Source: Muribaculaceae bacterium
GTDB lineage: Bacteria > Bacteroidota > Bacteroidia > Bacteroidales > Muribaculaceae
DNA: 64,000 nt
Direction: 5' to 3'
Assembly (NCBI GenBank): GCA_022510405.1
Contig: JAFLTP010000005.1
Location: forward strand, 48,669-112,668
The notes below the pieces were generated by a model. It saw only the letters and a list, made by a program, of their open reading frames with translations, was not told the origin of the DNA and did not search any database. Of the stretch, positions 38,111-45,812 are shown one piece after another. Numbering within the stretch: the first letter of the stretch is position 1; each line of letters starts with the position of its first letter. The translations under genes and the position numbers were made by a program.

Positions 38111-38456
38111 TCACACTCAATTTTATTCTCTATAACGGATGTAATAAATTGAAGATAACAAACCTTTGTTCTCACCACTTTTTTACAGTTATTAAAATAT
38201 GATATTTTCCATTTTCATAAGTAGCCGAATAAACATGGCCAAATTGTAAAACTAAGGACTCGAGTATTTAGGCTTTATTGATAATGGTTATCTGTGTTAC
38301 AGTGTAGTTAAGGTGGTTGACTAATATTCTTCCAGTGATATAGTCTATCTATATCACCATCATTCTTAATTTAATCGTCAATGTTTATCTATCCTATGAA
38401 AAACACAAGGTGAAGAGATAGTCATATTTGAATTAGTAAGGGGGTCATTATATAAT
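38111..38456. other. Gene-free stretch with one hairpin
   Basis: No convincing ORF on either strand and no promoter. The only structure seen is GTGATATAG/CTATATCAC (38335-38357), a perfect 9-bp inverted repeat with a 5-nt loop. The stretch may be decayed sequence. Confidence 0.5.
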
Positions 38457-38491
38457 AAAAAAGTAGGTTGAGAATAGTGTTCTAACCTACT
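38457..38491 (-). terminator. Intrinsic terminator of the small lipoprotein gene
   Basis: On the minus strand AGTAGGTT pairs with AACCTACT and is followed by TTTTTTAT. Confidence 0.75.
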
Positions 38492-38514
38492 GGAGTATTA
38501 TGTGTTAGAGTATA

Positions 38515-38961
38515 TTACTTGATTTCTATTTGAAAATGATAGAAGATATCCCCTGCTGTTAATACTATCTGAAAGTTTTCTGGATTTTGTTGTTCTATAT
38601 TGAAAAACTCACAATGAAGAGTATTTCCTTCAATTTTCATTTCACAAAAATCTGTATTAAATCGAGACTGATAATCTCCTTCATTCGTCATATTGGGATA
38701 TTCTGCAAACCAATATGAATTATAATTTTTACAAACTATATCAACCGACCCTGATTTAGAAACCTCAATCTTAGTAGAGTACTTTACATGGTCTTTATCT
38801 TTTCCACTTGGTTCGATTATTTTAATACCATCACTAACATTTTCATACACCCATTCCATTGGTTCCCAATTTCCAACGACATCATCATCACAGGATGAAA
38901 TAAATATCAGCATAAAAATTAAAACCAACGTTTTCAGATGCAGGATTTGACTTTTTTTCAT
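38515..38961 (-). CDS. Hypothetical lipoprotein
   Basis: 148 residues. N-terminal signal MKKSQILHLKTLVLIFMLIF ends in the lipobox ISSC near residue 24, followed by DDD. The mature part is rich in beta strands and aromatics (GNWEPMEWVYENV, KIEVSKSGSVDIVCKNYNSYW, NFQIVLTAGDIFYHFQIEIK) and contains two later Cys residues, suggesting a small lipocalin-like or immunoglobulin-like barrel. No family recognised. Base composition is more AT-rich than neighbours, which may mean recent acquisition. Confidence 0.7.
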   Translation of the reverse strand: MKKSQILHLKTLVLIFMLIFISSCDDDVVGNWEPMEWVYENVSDGIKIIEPSGKDKDHVKYSTKIEVSKSGSVDIVCKNYNSYWFAEYPNMTNEGDYQSRFNTDFCEMKIEGNTLHCEFFNIEQQNPENFQIVLTAGDIFYHFQIEIK

Positions 38962-39019
38962 AAAATGAGTTCTTTTTAATATTAATGATTTGTGACCAAT
39001 TTTGGGTAGTTGTGAAAAA

Positions 39020-39060
39020 GAAAAATTCCTAATTGACTGTTGTTAAATCAATTAAGAATT
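39020..39060 (-). terminator. Intrinsic terminator of tRNA-Phe
   Basis: On the minus strand AATTCTTAATTGA pairs with TCAATTAGGAATT (one G-U) and is followed by TTTTT. It starts 9 nt past the tRNA 3' end. Confidence 0.85.
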
Positions 39061-39068
39061 TTGTTGTG

Positions 39069-39141
39069 TGGTGTCACCAGGAATCGAACCGGGGACACAA
39101 GGATTTTCAGTCCTTTGCTCTACCAACTGAGCTATGACACC
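39069..39141 (-). tRNA. tRNA-Phe (GAA anticodon)
   Basis: Minus strand, 73 nt. The acceptor stem GGTGTCA/TGACACC is perfect, the D arm reads AGCTCAGTTGGTAGAGC, the anticodon arm AGGACTGAAAATCCT gives anticodon GAA, and the T arm contains GGTTCGATTCC. The CCA end is not encoded: the discriminator A is followed by CACAA. Promoter and terminator flank it closely, so it is a one-gene transcript. Confidence 0.97.
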
Positions 39142-39188
39142 TTCCAATGTTTTGCTCCGGCACTGGGTTGCCCCGTCCATTGCGAGTG

Positions 39189-39220
39189 CAAAGTTAGGGA
39201 GAATTTTTTAATCCACCAAA
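39189..39220 (-). promoter_or_regulatory. Promoter of tRNA-Phe
   Basis: Minus-strand TTTG (complement of 39217-39220), a 20-bp spacer and TAACTTTG (complement of 39189-39196): exact consensus, about 47 bp before the mature tRNA 5' end. Confidence 0.82.
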
Positions 39221-39287
39221 TTCATTGCTTATGTTTTTGCTGTTTTTGTTATTTTTATTGTTGTTATCGCTGTAGTTGTTATTGCTG

Positions 39288-39359
39288 ATAAGATAACTTT
39301 TGGAAAAGTTATTGCTATTGATTGTTATTGTCTATAAGATAACTTTTGGAAAAGTTATT
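39288..39359. repeat. Two 26-bp direct repeats, each a small hairpin
   Basis: ATAAGATAACTTTTGGAA and the following 8 bases occur identically at 39288-39313 and 39334-39359. Each copy contains ATAACTTTT/AAAAGTTAT, a 9-bp inverted repeat. The second copy overlaps the stop codon of the methyltransferase gene on the minus strand. Confidence 0.8.
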
Positions 39360-39879
39360 CCCGTTGATGGTTATTGTTATTTATGGTGGTGCGTTCCAGG
39401 GAGAGGAGGACGATTTTTTTGTCAACGCCACCTGTATAGCCTCCTGATTTTCCGTTGGAGGAAACAATTCGGTGACAAGGAACTATGATGGATATGGGAT
39501 TGGCGCCGCAAGCTTGTGCAATTGCCCGAATGGCCTTTGGATTTCCAAATCTCCGTGATAACTCCTTGTATGTAATAGTAGTGCCATAAGGGGTGAGATT
39601 CAATAAATTCCAAACTTTCTTTTGAAAATCAGTGCCGATTAATCTCAGAGGAATGTCAAATTCAAGACGAAGGCCGGAAAAGTATTCCTTAAGTTGTCGT
39701 GTCGTTTCATTAAGAACTTTTTGGTCTTCTGTCGTTTCCTTTTCATCTTGAAATAATTTTTCTATGTGGATTTGTTTCGATTGACATTCCGAAGTAACCC
39801 AATTGCAATAAACAAGCGACTCTTGATGTGCAATCAAGAGAAGAGGTCCGCAACACGATGAAAAAAGACACTTATTCAT
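39355..39879 (-). CDS. ogt: Methylated-DNA-[protein]-cysteine S-methyltransferase
   Basis: 174 residues. It transfers alkyl groups from O6-alkylguanine in DNA to its own Cys in IIVPCHRIV (near residue 140), a suicidal repair reaction. The helix-turn-helix segment TPYGTTITYKELSRRFGNPKAIRAIAQACG is conserved, and the N-terminal ribonuclease-like domain is present but divergent. The C-terminus ends in an Asn-rich tail encoded next to the 26-bp repeats. Single gene; no Ada-like transcription domain. Confidence 0.94.
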   Translation of the reverse strand: MNKCLFSSCCGPLLLIAHQESLVYCNWVTSECQSKQIHIEKLFQDEKETTEDQKVLNETTRQLKEYFSGLRLEFDIPLRLIGTDFQKKVWNLLNLTPYGTTITYKELSRRFGNPKAIRAIAQACGANPISIIVPCHRIVSSNGKSGGYTGGVDKKIVLLSLERTTINNNNHQRE

Positions 39880-39984
39880 TATAAAAGCGCCGTTTCCGAT
39901 AGATAAAAGGATAAAGATTATTGGCCTTTTTATGCGATTAAAGGTAAGGAAAATGGTTGAAATTCGAAAATAATTTACTTTGGG

Positions 39985-40015
39985 TTTGGTGATTGTAAGA
40001 TTTTAATTAATTTTG
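39985..40015 (+). promoter_or_regulatory. Promoter of the aquaporin gene
   Basis: TTTG at 39985-39988, a 19-bp spacer and TAATTTTG at 40008-40015 match the consensus. Leader of about 75 nt. Confidence 0.8.
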
Positions 40016-40097
40016 TTTCTTCAAGAGGGAAAGTGTGCCCTTTTGACTTCCTAACCATACATTATTTGAAAAAACAATAACCTTAAAAACAACAATA

Positions 40098-40919
40098 ATG
40101 AATAGTATTCAAAAGTATTTCGCCGAAGGACTCGGAACGATGTTCCTTGTGCTCTTAGCGTGCGGTAGCGCGGTATTGGCAGGTCCAGCGATCGGTGTTT
40201 TAGGTATCGGCCTCTGCTTTGGCCTTGTGCTATTGTGCCTGTGTTACGCTATCGGCAACATCTCCGGTTGCCATGTTAACCCGGCAGTTTCTTTCGCAAT
40301 GTTTGTCAGTGGAAGAATGAGCGTGAAAGACTTCGTATGGTATGTAATCGCACAATTAATCGGTGCTACTGTGGGTGCTTGGTTCCTTTGGCTTCTCGTG
40401 GAATTCAGTTCCGACGGTTTCCCCTACAGTTTCGGTGGTATAACTTATTTAATCAACGATACACTCGGTATCGCAGCTCCTGCAAGCCACGTTGCAAACG
40501 GCATGGCAACTCTTCCTGACGGAACTCAGGCAGCTGTTACTGAAGTTCAATATGCAGCCAACGTGCTTCAACCGGGCGCAACAGTTTGGATGGCTCTCGT
40601 TTCTGAAATCGTACTCACATTCCTCTTCGTATTCGTGGTACTCGGCTCAACCGACGCTCAGAAGGGATATGGCAAATTCGCAGGCATCGCCATCGGTCTG
40701 GCTCTCGGCCTTGTAAATATCGTAGGTATTCCTGTAGACAACTGTTCAGTTAACCCGGCACGTAGCTTCGGTCCAGCATTGTTCAATCCCAACGCACTTT
40801 CATGGTGCACATTCTGGGTAATGGTAGTGGGTCCCGCAGTCGGTGCTATGCTTGCAGCTTACGCTTGGAGAATCTGCAACTTCAAACCTGAAAGCGCAGA
40901 ACTCGACGCTCCGCTTTAA
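40098..40919 (+). CDS. Aquaporin (MIP family, AqpZ-like)
   Basis: 273 residues, six membrane helices and two half-helices with the NPA boxes in CHVNPAVSF (near residue 55) and CSVNPARSFGPALF (near residue 217). The Arg after the second NPA is the selectivity-filter Arg. The loop between helices 3 and 4 is longer than in AqpZ by about 40 residues (ITYLINDTLGIAAPASHVANGM). It is likely a water channel; glycerol transport is less likely because the second box lacks the NPARD of GlpF. Own promoter and terminator. Confidence 0.93.
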   Translation: MNSIQKYFAEGLGTMFLVLLACGSAVLAGPAIGVLGIGLCFGLVLLCLCYAIGNISGCHVNPAVSFAMFVSGRMSVKDFVWYVIAQLIGATVGAWFLWLLVEFSSDGFPYSFGGITYLINDTLGIAAPASHVANGMATLPDGTQAAVTEVQYAANVLQPGATVWMALVSEIVLTFLFVFVVLGSTDAQKGYGKFAGIAIGLALGLVNIVGIPVDNCSVNPARSFGPALFNPNALSWCTFWVMVVGPAVGAMLAAYAWRICNFKPESAELDAPL

Positions 40920-40941
40920 AAAACACTTCTAAATATATAGG

Positions 40942-40972
40942 ACGGCAGGTGAAAATTCACTTGCCGTTTTTT
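40942..40972 (+). terminator. Intrinsic terminator of the aquaporin gene
   Basis: ACGGCAGGTGAA (40942-40953) pairs with TTCACTTGCCGT (40956-40967, one G-U), followed by TTTTT. Confidence 0.88.
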
Positions 40973-40984
40973 ATGCAGTTATTC

Positions 40985-41017
40985 GGAGGGCAGGAATGCC
41001 CTCCCTCCTATTTTTTT
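40985..41017 (+). terminator. Second hairpin with T-run before the MATE gene
   Basis: GGAGGGCA (40985-40992) and TGCCCTCC (40997-41004) pair around GGAA; CTCCTA then TTTTTTT follow. A -7 element TAAATTTG lies just after at 41020-41027, so this hairpin insulates the downstream operon. Confidence 0.6.
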
Positions 41018-41043
41018 AGTAAATTTGCATATAAATCATTAAA

Positions 41044-42432
41044 ATGCCTATAAACGCCACCACAGAAACGCCTCATGAGAGACTTCAGGAACTGGGCAAC
41101 GCCAAGATTTGGCGTTTGCTCCTGAAATATAGCCTACCGGCAGTGGTGGGCACCGTGGTGACGGCGGTCTACAACATCATAGACTCTATCGTGATCGGGC
41201 ATGCCATTGATGATCCCAATGTGGTGAGCGGTATTGCCGTCACATTTCCGGTGATGAATTTAGGTACCGCGCTTGGAATGCTTATTGGGGCCGGAGCTGC
41301 CACTCGGGTCAGCATAGTAATGGGCCAAGACAACAAACGGCAGGCTGAAATCATATTGGGCAACTCCGTACAACTTACAATTTTTATCGGCATCACTTAT
41401 ATCACCCTGTTCGCCATCTTTATCACTCCCATTCTGAAAATGTTTGGCGCCTCTCCTAATTCTCTACCTTATGCCAGAGAATTTATGCTTTGGATATTAC
41501 CGGGGATGGTGTTGATGAACCTCACATTCTCCTACAACAACATAATGCGAGCCACTGGTTATCCGAGCAGAGCTATGTACACCAACATGATCGGAGCAGG
41601 GATGAACGCCATTTTAGCCCCACTCTTCCTGTTTGGATTTAAATGGGGTATAAAAGGAGCCGCGATTGCCACAGATATTTCAATGCTTGTGACCGCTTTC
41701 TTCGTGATGAGCCACTTTTTCAAAAAAGACGTCACCTTGCATTTCGTGAGGGGGACCTTCAAACTTGATTGGAAAGTTATCCGGGCCATCCTTTACATAG
41801 GTATGTCTCCCTTCCTGATAAATGTGGCCGGATCCGCAATAAACGCTATCGTAAACAATTCGCTTTTGAAATACGGAGGTGACGATGCTATCGCATCGGT
41901 CGTGGTGTTCAATCGTTTCGTCACCATATTTGTGTTTGTTGTTATAGGCATCTGCCAGGGTATGCAGCCCATTTTGGGATATAATTATGGTTCGGGAAAA
42001 CTCGACCGATTGTTTGCTACCCTTCGTCTGGCGATTGTAAGCGGAGTTTGTGTCACCTCTATAGGTAGTCTGGTAGGGGCTTTCAATCCAGGAATTATTG
42101 CGGCTGCATTCATGCAGGATGAAGCGCAGATAAATTGTGCGATCAATTGTTTGCGAATCACCACCATCACCTTCTGGATGGTAGGATTCCAGATTGTCGG
42201 CACCAATTTCTTCCAAAGTTTAGGTATGGCCGGCAGAGCCGTATTCCTTTCGCTCACCCGACAGATTATATTCATGATACCCATGTTGCTGATATTGCCA
42301 CCGAGATTCGGTCTTGACGGGGTGTGGTCTTGTTATCCCGTTTGTGACTTCGCCGCGGCAGTAGTGACAGCTATCATGCTGATAGTGCAGATTAAAAAAA
42401 TTAAGAGAAAAAAACTTGAATTGGCAGTATGA
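41044..42432 (+). CDS. MATE family efflux transporter
   Basis: 462 residues, twelve membrane helices in two six-helix halves. Typical motifs: LLKYSLPAVVGTVVTAVYNIIDSIVIGH at the start and ICQGMQPILGYNYGSGKLDR near residue 305. Such transporters export cations, drugs or metabolites in exchange for Na+ or H+. Its stop overlaps the GH3 gene start by 4 bp (ATGA), so the export function is probably tied to the product of the GH3 and GSCFA proteins (inference). Start ATG at 41044 with -7 TAAATTTG 17 bp upstream. Confidence 0.92.
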   Translation: MPINATTETPHERLQELGNAKIWRLLLKYSLPAVVGTVVTAVYNIIDSIVIGHAIDDPNVVSGIAVTFPVMNLGTALGMLIGAGAATRVSIVMGQDNKRQAEIILGNSVQLTIFIGITYITLFAIFITPILKMFGASPNSLPYAREFMLWILPGMVLMNLTFSYNNIMRATGYPSRAMYTNMIGAGMNAILAPLFLFGFKWGIKGAAIATDISMLVTAFFVMSHFFKKDVTLHFVRGTFKLDWKVIRAILYIGMSPFLINVAGSAINAIVNNSLLKYGGDDAIASVVVFNRFVTIFVFVVIGICQGMQPILGYNYGSGKLDRLFATLRLAIVSGVCVTSIGSLVGAFNPGIIAAAFMQDEAQINCAINCLRITTITFWMVGFQIVGTNFFQSLGMAGRAVFLSLTRQIIFMIPMLLILPPRFGLDGVWSCYPVCDFAAAVVTAIMLIVQIKKIKRKKLELAV

Positions 42433-43961
42433 GGATAGATTTTACCCCCATAGTACGACCTTATTTTACAAGGATAGCGAAACGTGTAGACCAATGGAAA
42501 GACAACACTGAGGCTATCCAAAGAGAATTGCTGACAGATCATTTGAAAAAGGCCTCAAACACCGAGATAGGAAAGAAATATGGATTTGCTGATATCTTAG
42601 CCGGCAAGCATCCCTATAAGGAATATTCAAAAAGAGTGCCCACCGTTCATTATGAAGATGTGCGCGAGGATGTTATGAAAATGATCAAGGGCAAAAAAGA
42701 TATTTTGTGGCCAGGGGTATGTAGAAATTTCGCCCAGTCATCCGGAACATCGGGTGGCAAATCAAAGTATCTTCCTATTACCGAGGATTCCCTCAAAGGC
42801 AACCATTACAGAGGAGGAGAAGACGCTGTAGCCCACTATCTCAATAATAATCCAAAAAGCCGTATGTTTGCAGGGAAAGGTTTCATCCTGGGTGGATCAT
42901 TTTCCAACACTCTTAATATTCCTGCCGGCACGATCCATATCGGGGATTTAAGTGCCACTCTTATCAATCACATCACTCCCTTGGCGGAATTGGTGAGAGT
43001 GCCTTCAAAGAAAACCGCATTGCTAAGTGATTGGAATCAAAAATTGCCGGCTCTTGTCAACGAAGCCTCTAAAGAATATGTCACTAATATTTCCGGTGTG
43101 CCTTCATGGTTCCTTACAGTGCTGAGACACATCCTCGAGAATAAGAAAGCCACCACTCTTGCCGATGTCTGGCCCGGTCTGGAAGTATTTTTCCATGGTG
43201 GAATATCCTTCGAGCCTTATCGTGATGAGTATATGGAAATCACCAAGGGACTTGATATGCATTTCGTTGAAACCTACAATGCTTCCGAAGGATTTTTCGC
43301 GGTGCAAAATGATCCCGACGACAAGGGTATGTTGTTGATTATCGACCGTGATGTGTTTTATGAATTCATACCTGTGACAGATCCGGATGCCTCCCCGGTA
43401 CCTGTTTGGGAAGTAAAGCCCGATCATACTTATGAAATGGTGATCTCATCCAGCAATGGTCTTTGGAGATACCGGTTAGGAGACACCGTGAGAATCACTT
43501 CCGTTAATCCCGTCAAGATAAGAATCGCGGGGAGAACCGGTGCATTTATCAACGCTTTTGGCGAGGAATTGATGGAAGATAATGCCGAACGGGCAATAGC
43601 CTCTGCCTGCCATCTCCACAATGCAAACATTTTGAATTATACTGCCGCTCCGGTGTATGCCAAAAGAAACAAGAAAGGTCACCATCAATGGCTAATTGAA
43701 TGGGACAAGGAACCGGCTGATATTCAAGCCTTCATAAAAACCTTGGATGAAGAATTGCGTAAATTAAATTCCGATTACGATGCCAAACGTTCCGGAAATA
43801 TTTTTCTGGATGCTCCGGAAATAGTAAATGCCAGAAAAGGGATATTCGACGACTGGCTCAAAAGCAAAGGTTCCCACAAATTGGGCGGACAAAGAAAAGT
43901 GCCACGCCTGAGCAACAATAGAGAAATGATGGAAAACATTCTATTATTGAACAAAGCATGA
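42429..43961 (+). CDS. GH3-family acyl-adenylating/amide synthetase
   Basis: 510 residues. The GH3 family (PF03321), known from plants where it joins auxin or jasmonate to amino acids, belongs to the ANL acyl-adenylating superfamily. All three nucleotide motifs are visible: SSGTSGGKSKYLPIT (P-loop, near residue 102), ETYNASEGFF (near 279) and GLWRYRLGDTVRI (near 345). It should thus activate a carboxylic acid with ATP and pass it to an amine or thiol. Substrates are unknown. Overlapping ATGA junctions on both sides couple it to MATE and GSCFA. Confidence 0.9.
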   Translation: MRIDFTPIVRPYFTRIAKRVDQWKDNTEAIQRELLTDHLKKASNTEIGKKYGFADILAGKHPYKEYSKRVPTVHYEDVREDVMKMIKGKKDILWPGVCRNFAQSSGTSGGKSKYLPITEDSLKGNHYRGGEDAVAHYLNNNPKSRMFAGKGFILGGSFSNTLNIPAGTIHIGDLSATLINHITPLAELVRVPSKKTALLSDWNQKLPALVNEASKEYVTNISGVPSWFLTVLRHILENKKATTLADVWPGLEVFFHGGISFEPYRDEYMEITKGLDMHFVETYNASEGFFAVQNDPDDKGMLLIIDRDVFYEFIPVTDPDASPVPVWEVKPDHTYEMVISSSNGLWRYRLGDTVRITSVNPVKIRIAGRTGAFINAFGEELMEDNAERAIASACHLHNANILNYTAAPVYAKRNKKGHHQWLIEWDKEPADIQAFIKTLDEELRKLNSDYDAKRSGNIFLDAPEIVNARKGIFDDWLKSKGSHKLGGQRKVPRLSNNREMMENILLLNKA

Positions 43962-44866
43962 AATTCAGGACAGAATATACCAGCAAGAAATCTCCTATCA
44001 CTCTGTCTCCAAAGAAACCTGTGGTGATGGCCGGTTCCTGTTTTTCTCAGAATATAGCTCGAAAAATGAGTGAACATCTATGGAAATCAGTGAATCCATT
44101 CGGCACTCTTTATAATCCTTTCTCAATATGCATGGCCATCGATATGATGCTTGACCTGGAAAAAGGATACCAAAGGTTTGAAAAATCCTTGTTTGAATTC
44201 AACGGCATTTGGAATTCAGATTTTTTTGACTCTTCATTTTCTGCAAGAATCAAGGAAGACTGCATTCGGGAATTTTTAAACAGACAGAAAGATTTTCTTG
44301 AAAATATTTCCGAGGGAAGGGTTTTGATTGTGACATTCGGAACCTCCATATGCTACCATCTCAAAGAAACCGACAGTATTGTAGGAAATTGTCATAAACA
44401 GCCATCCGACCTTTTCTTTGAAAAAAGAATGTCCGTGAGCGATGTTTTCATCTATTGGCACGTACTTATCGATAATATAAAAAAGAGATTTCCGGATATA
44501 AACATTATCTTCACTGTGAGTCCCGTAAGACACTTGAAAAATGGTTTTATTGGAAATTCGCGTTCAAAAGCTGTGCTTCAATTGGGCATAGAGGAAATCT
44601 GTCAATACGAGAATAACTGCCGATATTTTCCGGCTTATGAAATCATGCTTGATGATTTAAGGGATTATCGGTTTTACGCCTCCGACCTTGTGCACCCTAC
44701 GGAGGAAGCGGTGGAATATATTTGGGAAAAATTCAGGGAAACCTATCTGGACGAAGAAGGCAACAAACTTTTGGAAGAGGGTGCGAGAAAAGTGAAGTGC
44801 GCCAATCATCGCCCAATGACCGGGGCTTTGGGAAAGCCTTTAATAGAAAAGGGCACCCACCCCTAA
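43958..44866 (+). CDS. GSCFA domain protein
   Basis: 302 residues, cytosolic. The name-giving motif appears as AGSCFSQNIA near residue 25 with Ser in place of the final Ala. FGTSICYHL and the C-terminal LVHPTEEAVEYIWEKF complete the SGNH-hydrolase-like pattern, in which the Ser of GSC and the His of HPT would form the catalytic set. Function is not established; it is likely an esterase or acyltransferase. It overlaps GH3 by 4 bp and ends the operon. Confidence 0.88.
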   Translation: MKFRTEYTSKKSPITLSPKKPVVMAGSCFSQNIARKMSEHLWKSVNPFGTLYNPFSICMAIDMMLDLEKGYQRFEKSLFEFNGIWNSDFFDSSFSARIKEDCIREFLNRQKDFLENISEGRVLIVTFGTSICYHLKETDSIVGNCHKQPSDLFFEKRMSVSDVFIYWHVLIDNIKKRFPDINIIFTVSPVRHLKNGFIGNSRSKAVLQLGIEEICQYENNCRYFPAYEIMLDDLRDYRFYASDLVHPTEEAVEYIWEKFRETYLDEEGNKLLEEGARKVKCANHRPMTGALGKPLIEKGTHP

Positions 44867-44884
44867 GGATGTTGCCCCTTTTCA
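44847..44884 (+). terminator. Terminator of the MATE-GH3-GSCFA operon
   Basis: AAAAGGGCA pairs with TGCCCCTTTT (one bulge); the stem begins within the last codons of the GSCFA gene and ends in TTTTC. Confidence 0.6.
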
Positions 44885-44940
44885 TAAAATAAGCAAGTGT
44901 TTTATTATTTTATGAAGTCTGAAAAACTTCAGAGATAATC

Positions 44941-45621
44941 TTATTCGCCCATTCTTGCAATTTCCCTTGCAATATAGGCATCCATTTCCATACCATTGCC
45001 CAATTTGAATTCAGGGAAATTGTTTTTAATCTGTTGATAGCATTCAAGAGCTTTTCCGAAGTTACCCTGTGCGTCATACACATTGGCTTCCTTGAGAAGC
45101 ACTCTCGGCACGATTTGAGGATTACCGTTGGCCTTTCTAACAGCCTTTTGGAAATAATTTAAAGCTTCGTCATAATTTTCAAGGTTCACATAGCAGTCGC
45201 CGGTGAGAACGAGAGCGTTTGCCTCGAGAATATCGTCTTTTGATGAGAACTTCTTGAGATATTGAGCGGCCTCTTCATATCTGCCTTGGTTGTAAAGAGC
45301 CTCGCCTGCACTTAAAGCTGCCAATTTACCTGCGTCATCGCTACCATATTGGTCAGCCACTTCCATGTATTGGGCTGCAGCTGTGGAGTCATTTAGAGCC
45401 TGGGTTTCTACACCGTTGTAAGCCTCAAAAGCCTTTTCTACATGGGGATTTTTATAAATGAACAAGTAACTGAGTACAAAAGCAGCCACCACGAGAATGA
45501 TGCCGACAGCTATTAGGATTATTTTCTTATTGTTTGCTATTTTCGTACTCGCATCAGAGAGATGAGTGTTCATACGATCGATTGCGGTCTCTTCCTGATG
45601 TTTATCTTTATGGGATGCCAT
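44941..45621 (-). CDS. Tetratricopeptide repeat protein with one membrane anchor
   Basis: 226 residues. A charged cytoplasmic start (MASHKDKHQEETAIDRMN), one membrane helix at about 33-54 (IILIAVGIILVVAAFVLSYLF), then four to five TPR-like helical pairs: AGEALYNQGRYEEAAQYLKKF, LTGDCYVNLENYDEALNYFQKAV, ANVYDAQGNFGKALECYQQI. The topology recalls YfgM/UPF0070, a periplasmic ancillary of the SecYEG translocon, but sequence identity is low. Role in envelope protein assembly is inference. Its leader holds a heptad tract. Confidence 0.8.
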   Translation of the reverse strand: MASHKDKHQEETAIDRMNTHLSDASTKIANNKKIILIAVGIILVVAAFVLSYLFIYKNPHVEKAFEAYNGVETQALNDSTAAAQYMEVADQYGSDDAGKLAALSAGEALYNQGRYEEAAQYLKKFSSKDDILEANALVLTGDCYVNLENYDEALNYFQKAVRKANGNPQIVPRVLLKEANVYDAQGNFGKALECYQQIKNNFPEFKLGNGMEMDAYIAREIARMGE

Positions 45622-45623
45622 TT

Positions 45624-45660
45624 TTAAGTTGTAAGTTTTGGGTTTTAAGTTGTGAGTTTA
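45624..45660. repeat. Heptad tract upstream of the TPR gene
   Basis: TAAGTTG, TAAGTTT, TGGGTTT, TAAGTTG and TGAGTTT run with a 7-bp period directly before the TPR gene (minus strand), so they would form its leader. Confidence 0.7.
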
Positions 45661-45812
45661 ATTGTTGCGCAAGGAATTAACCCCGCATAATAAAGGGGAA
45701 AAGTACCCTATTTCCCTACAAGTTGCGAAATTACACAATTTTTACGTTACCCACAATTTTTTATCTTTTTTTTTCCTAATTTCGCAAAGTAAATCAAAGA
45801 AAACATCCACCA

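Noticed and set aside
38111..38456. Small genes in the gap before the minus-strand lipoprotein
   Set aside because: All short frames lack a promoter, signal or coherent composition.
39288..39359. CRISPR-like array of two repeats
   Set aside because: Two copies only, palindromic over the centre, no leader and no cas genes.
41680..42216. 178-codon minus-strand frame opposite the MATE gene
   Set aside because: Antisense shadow of a conserved transporter; no signal, domain or promoter.
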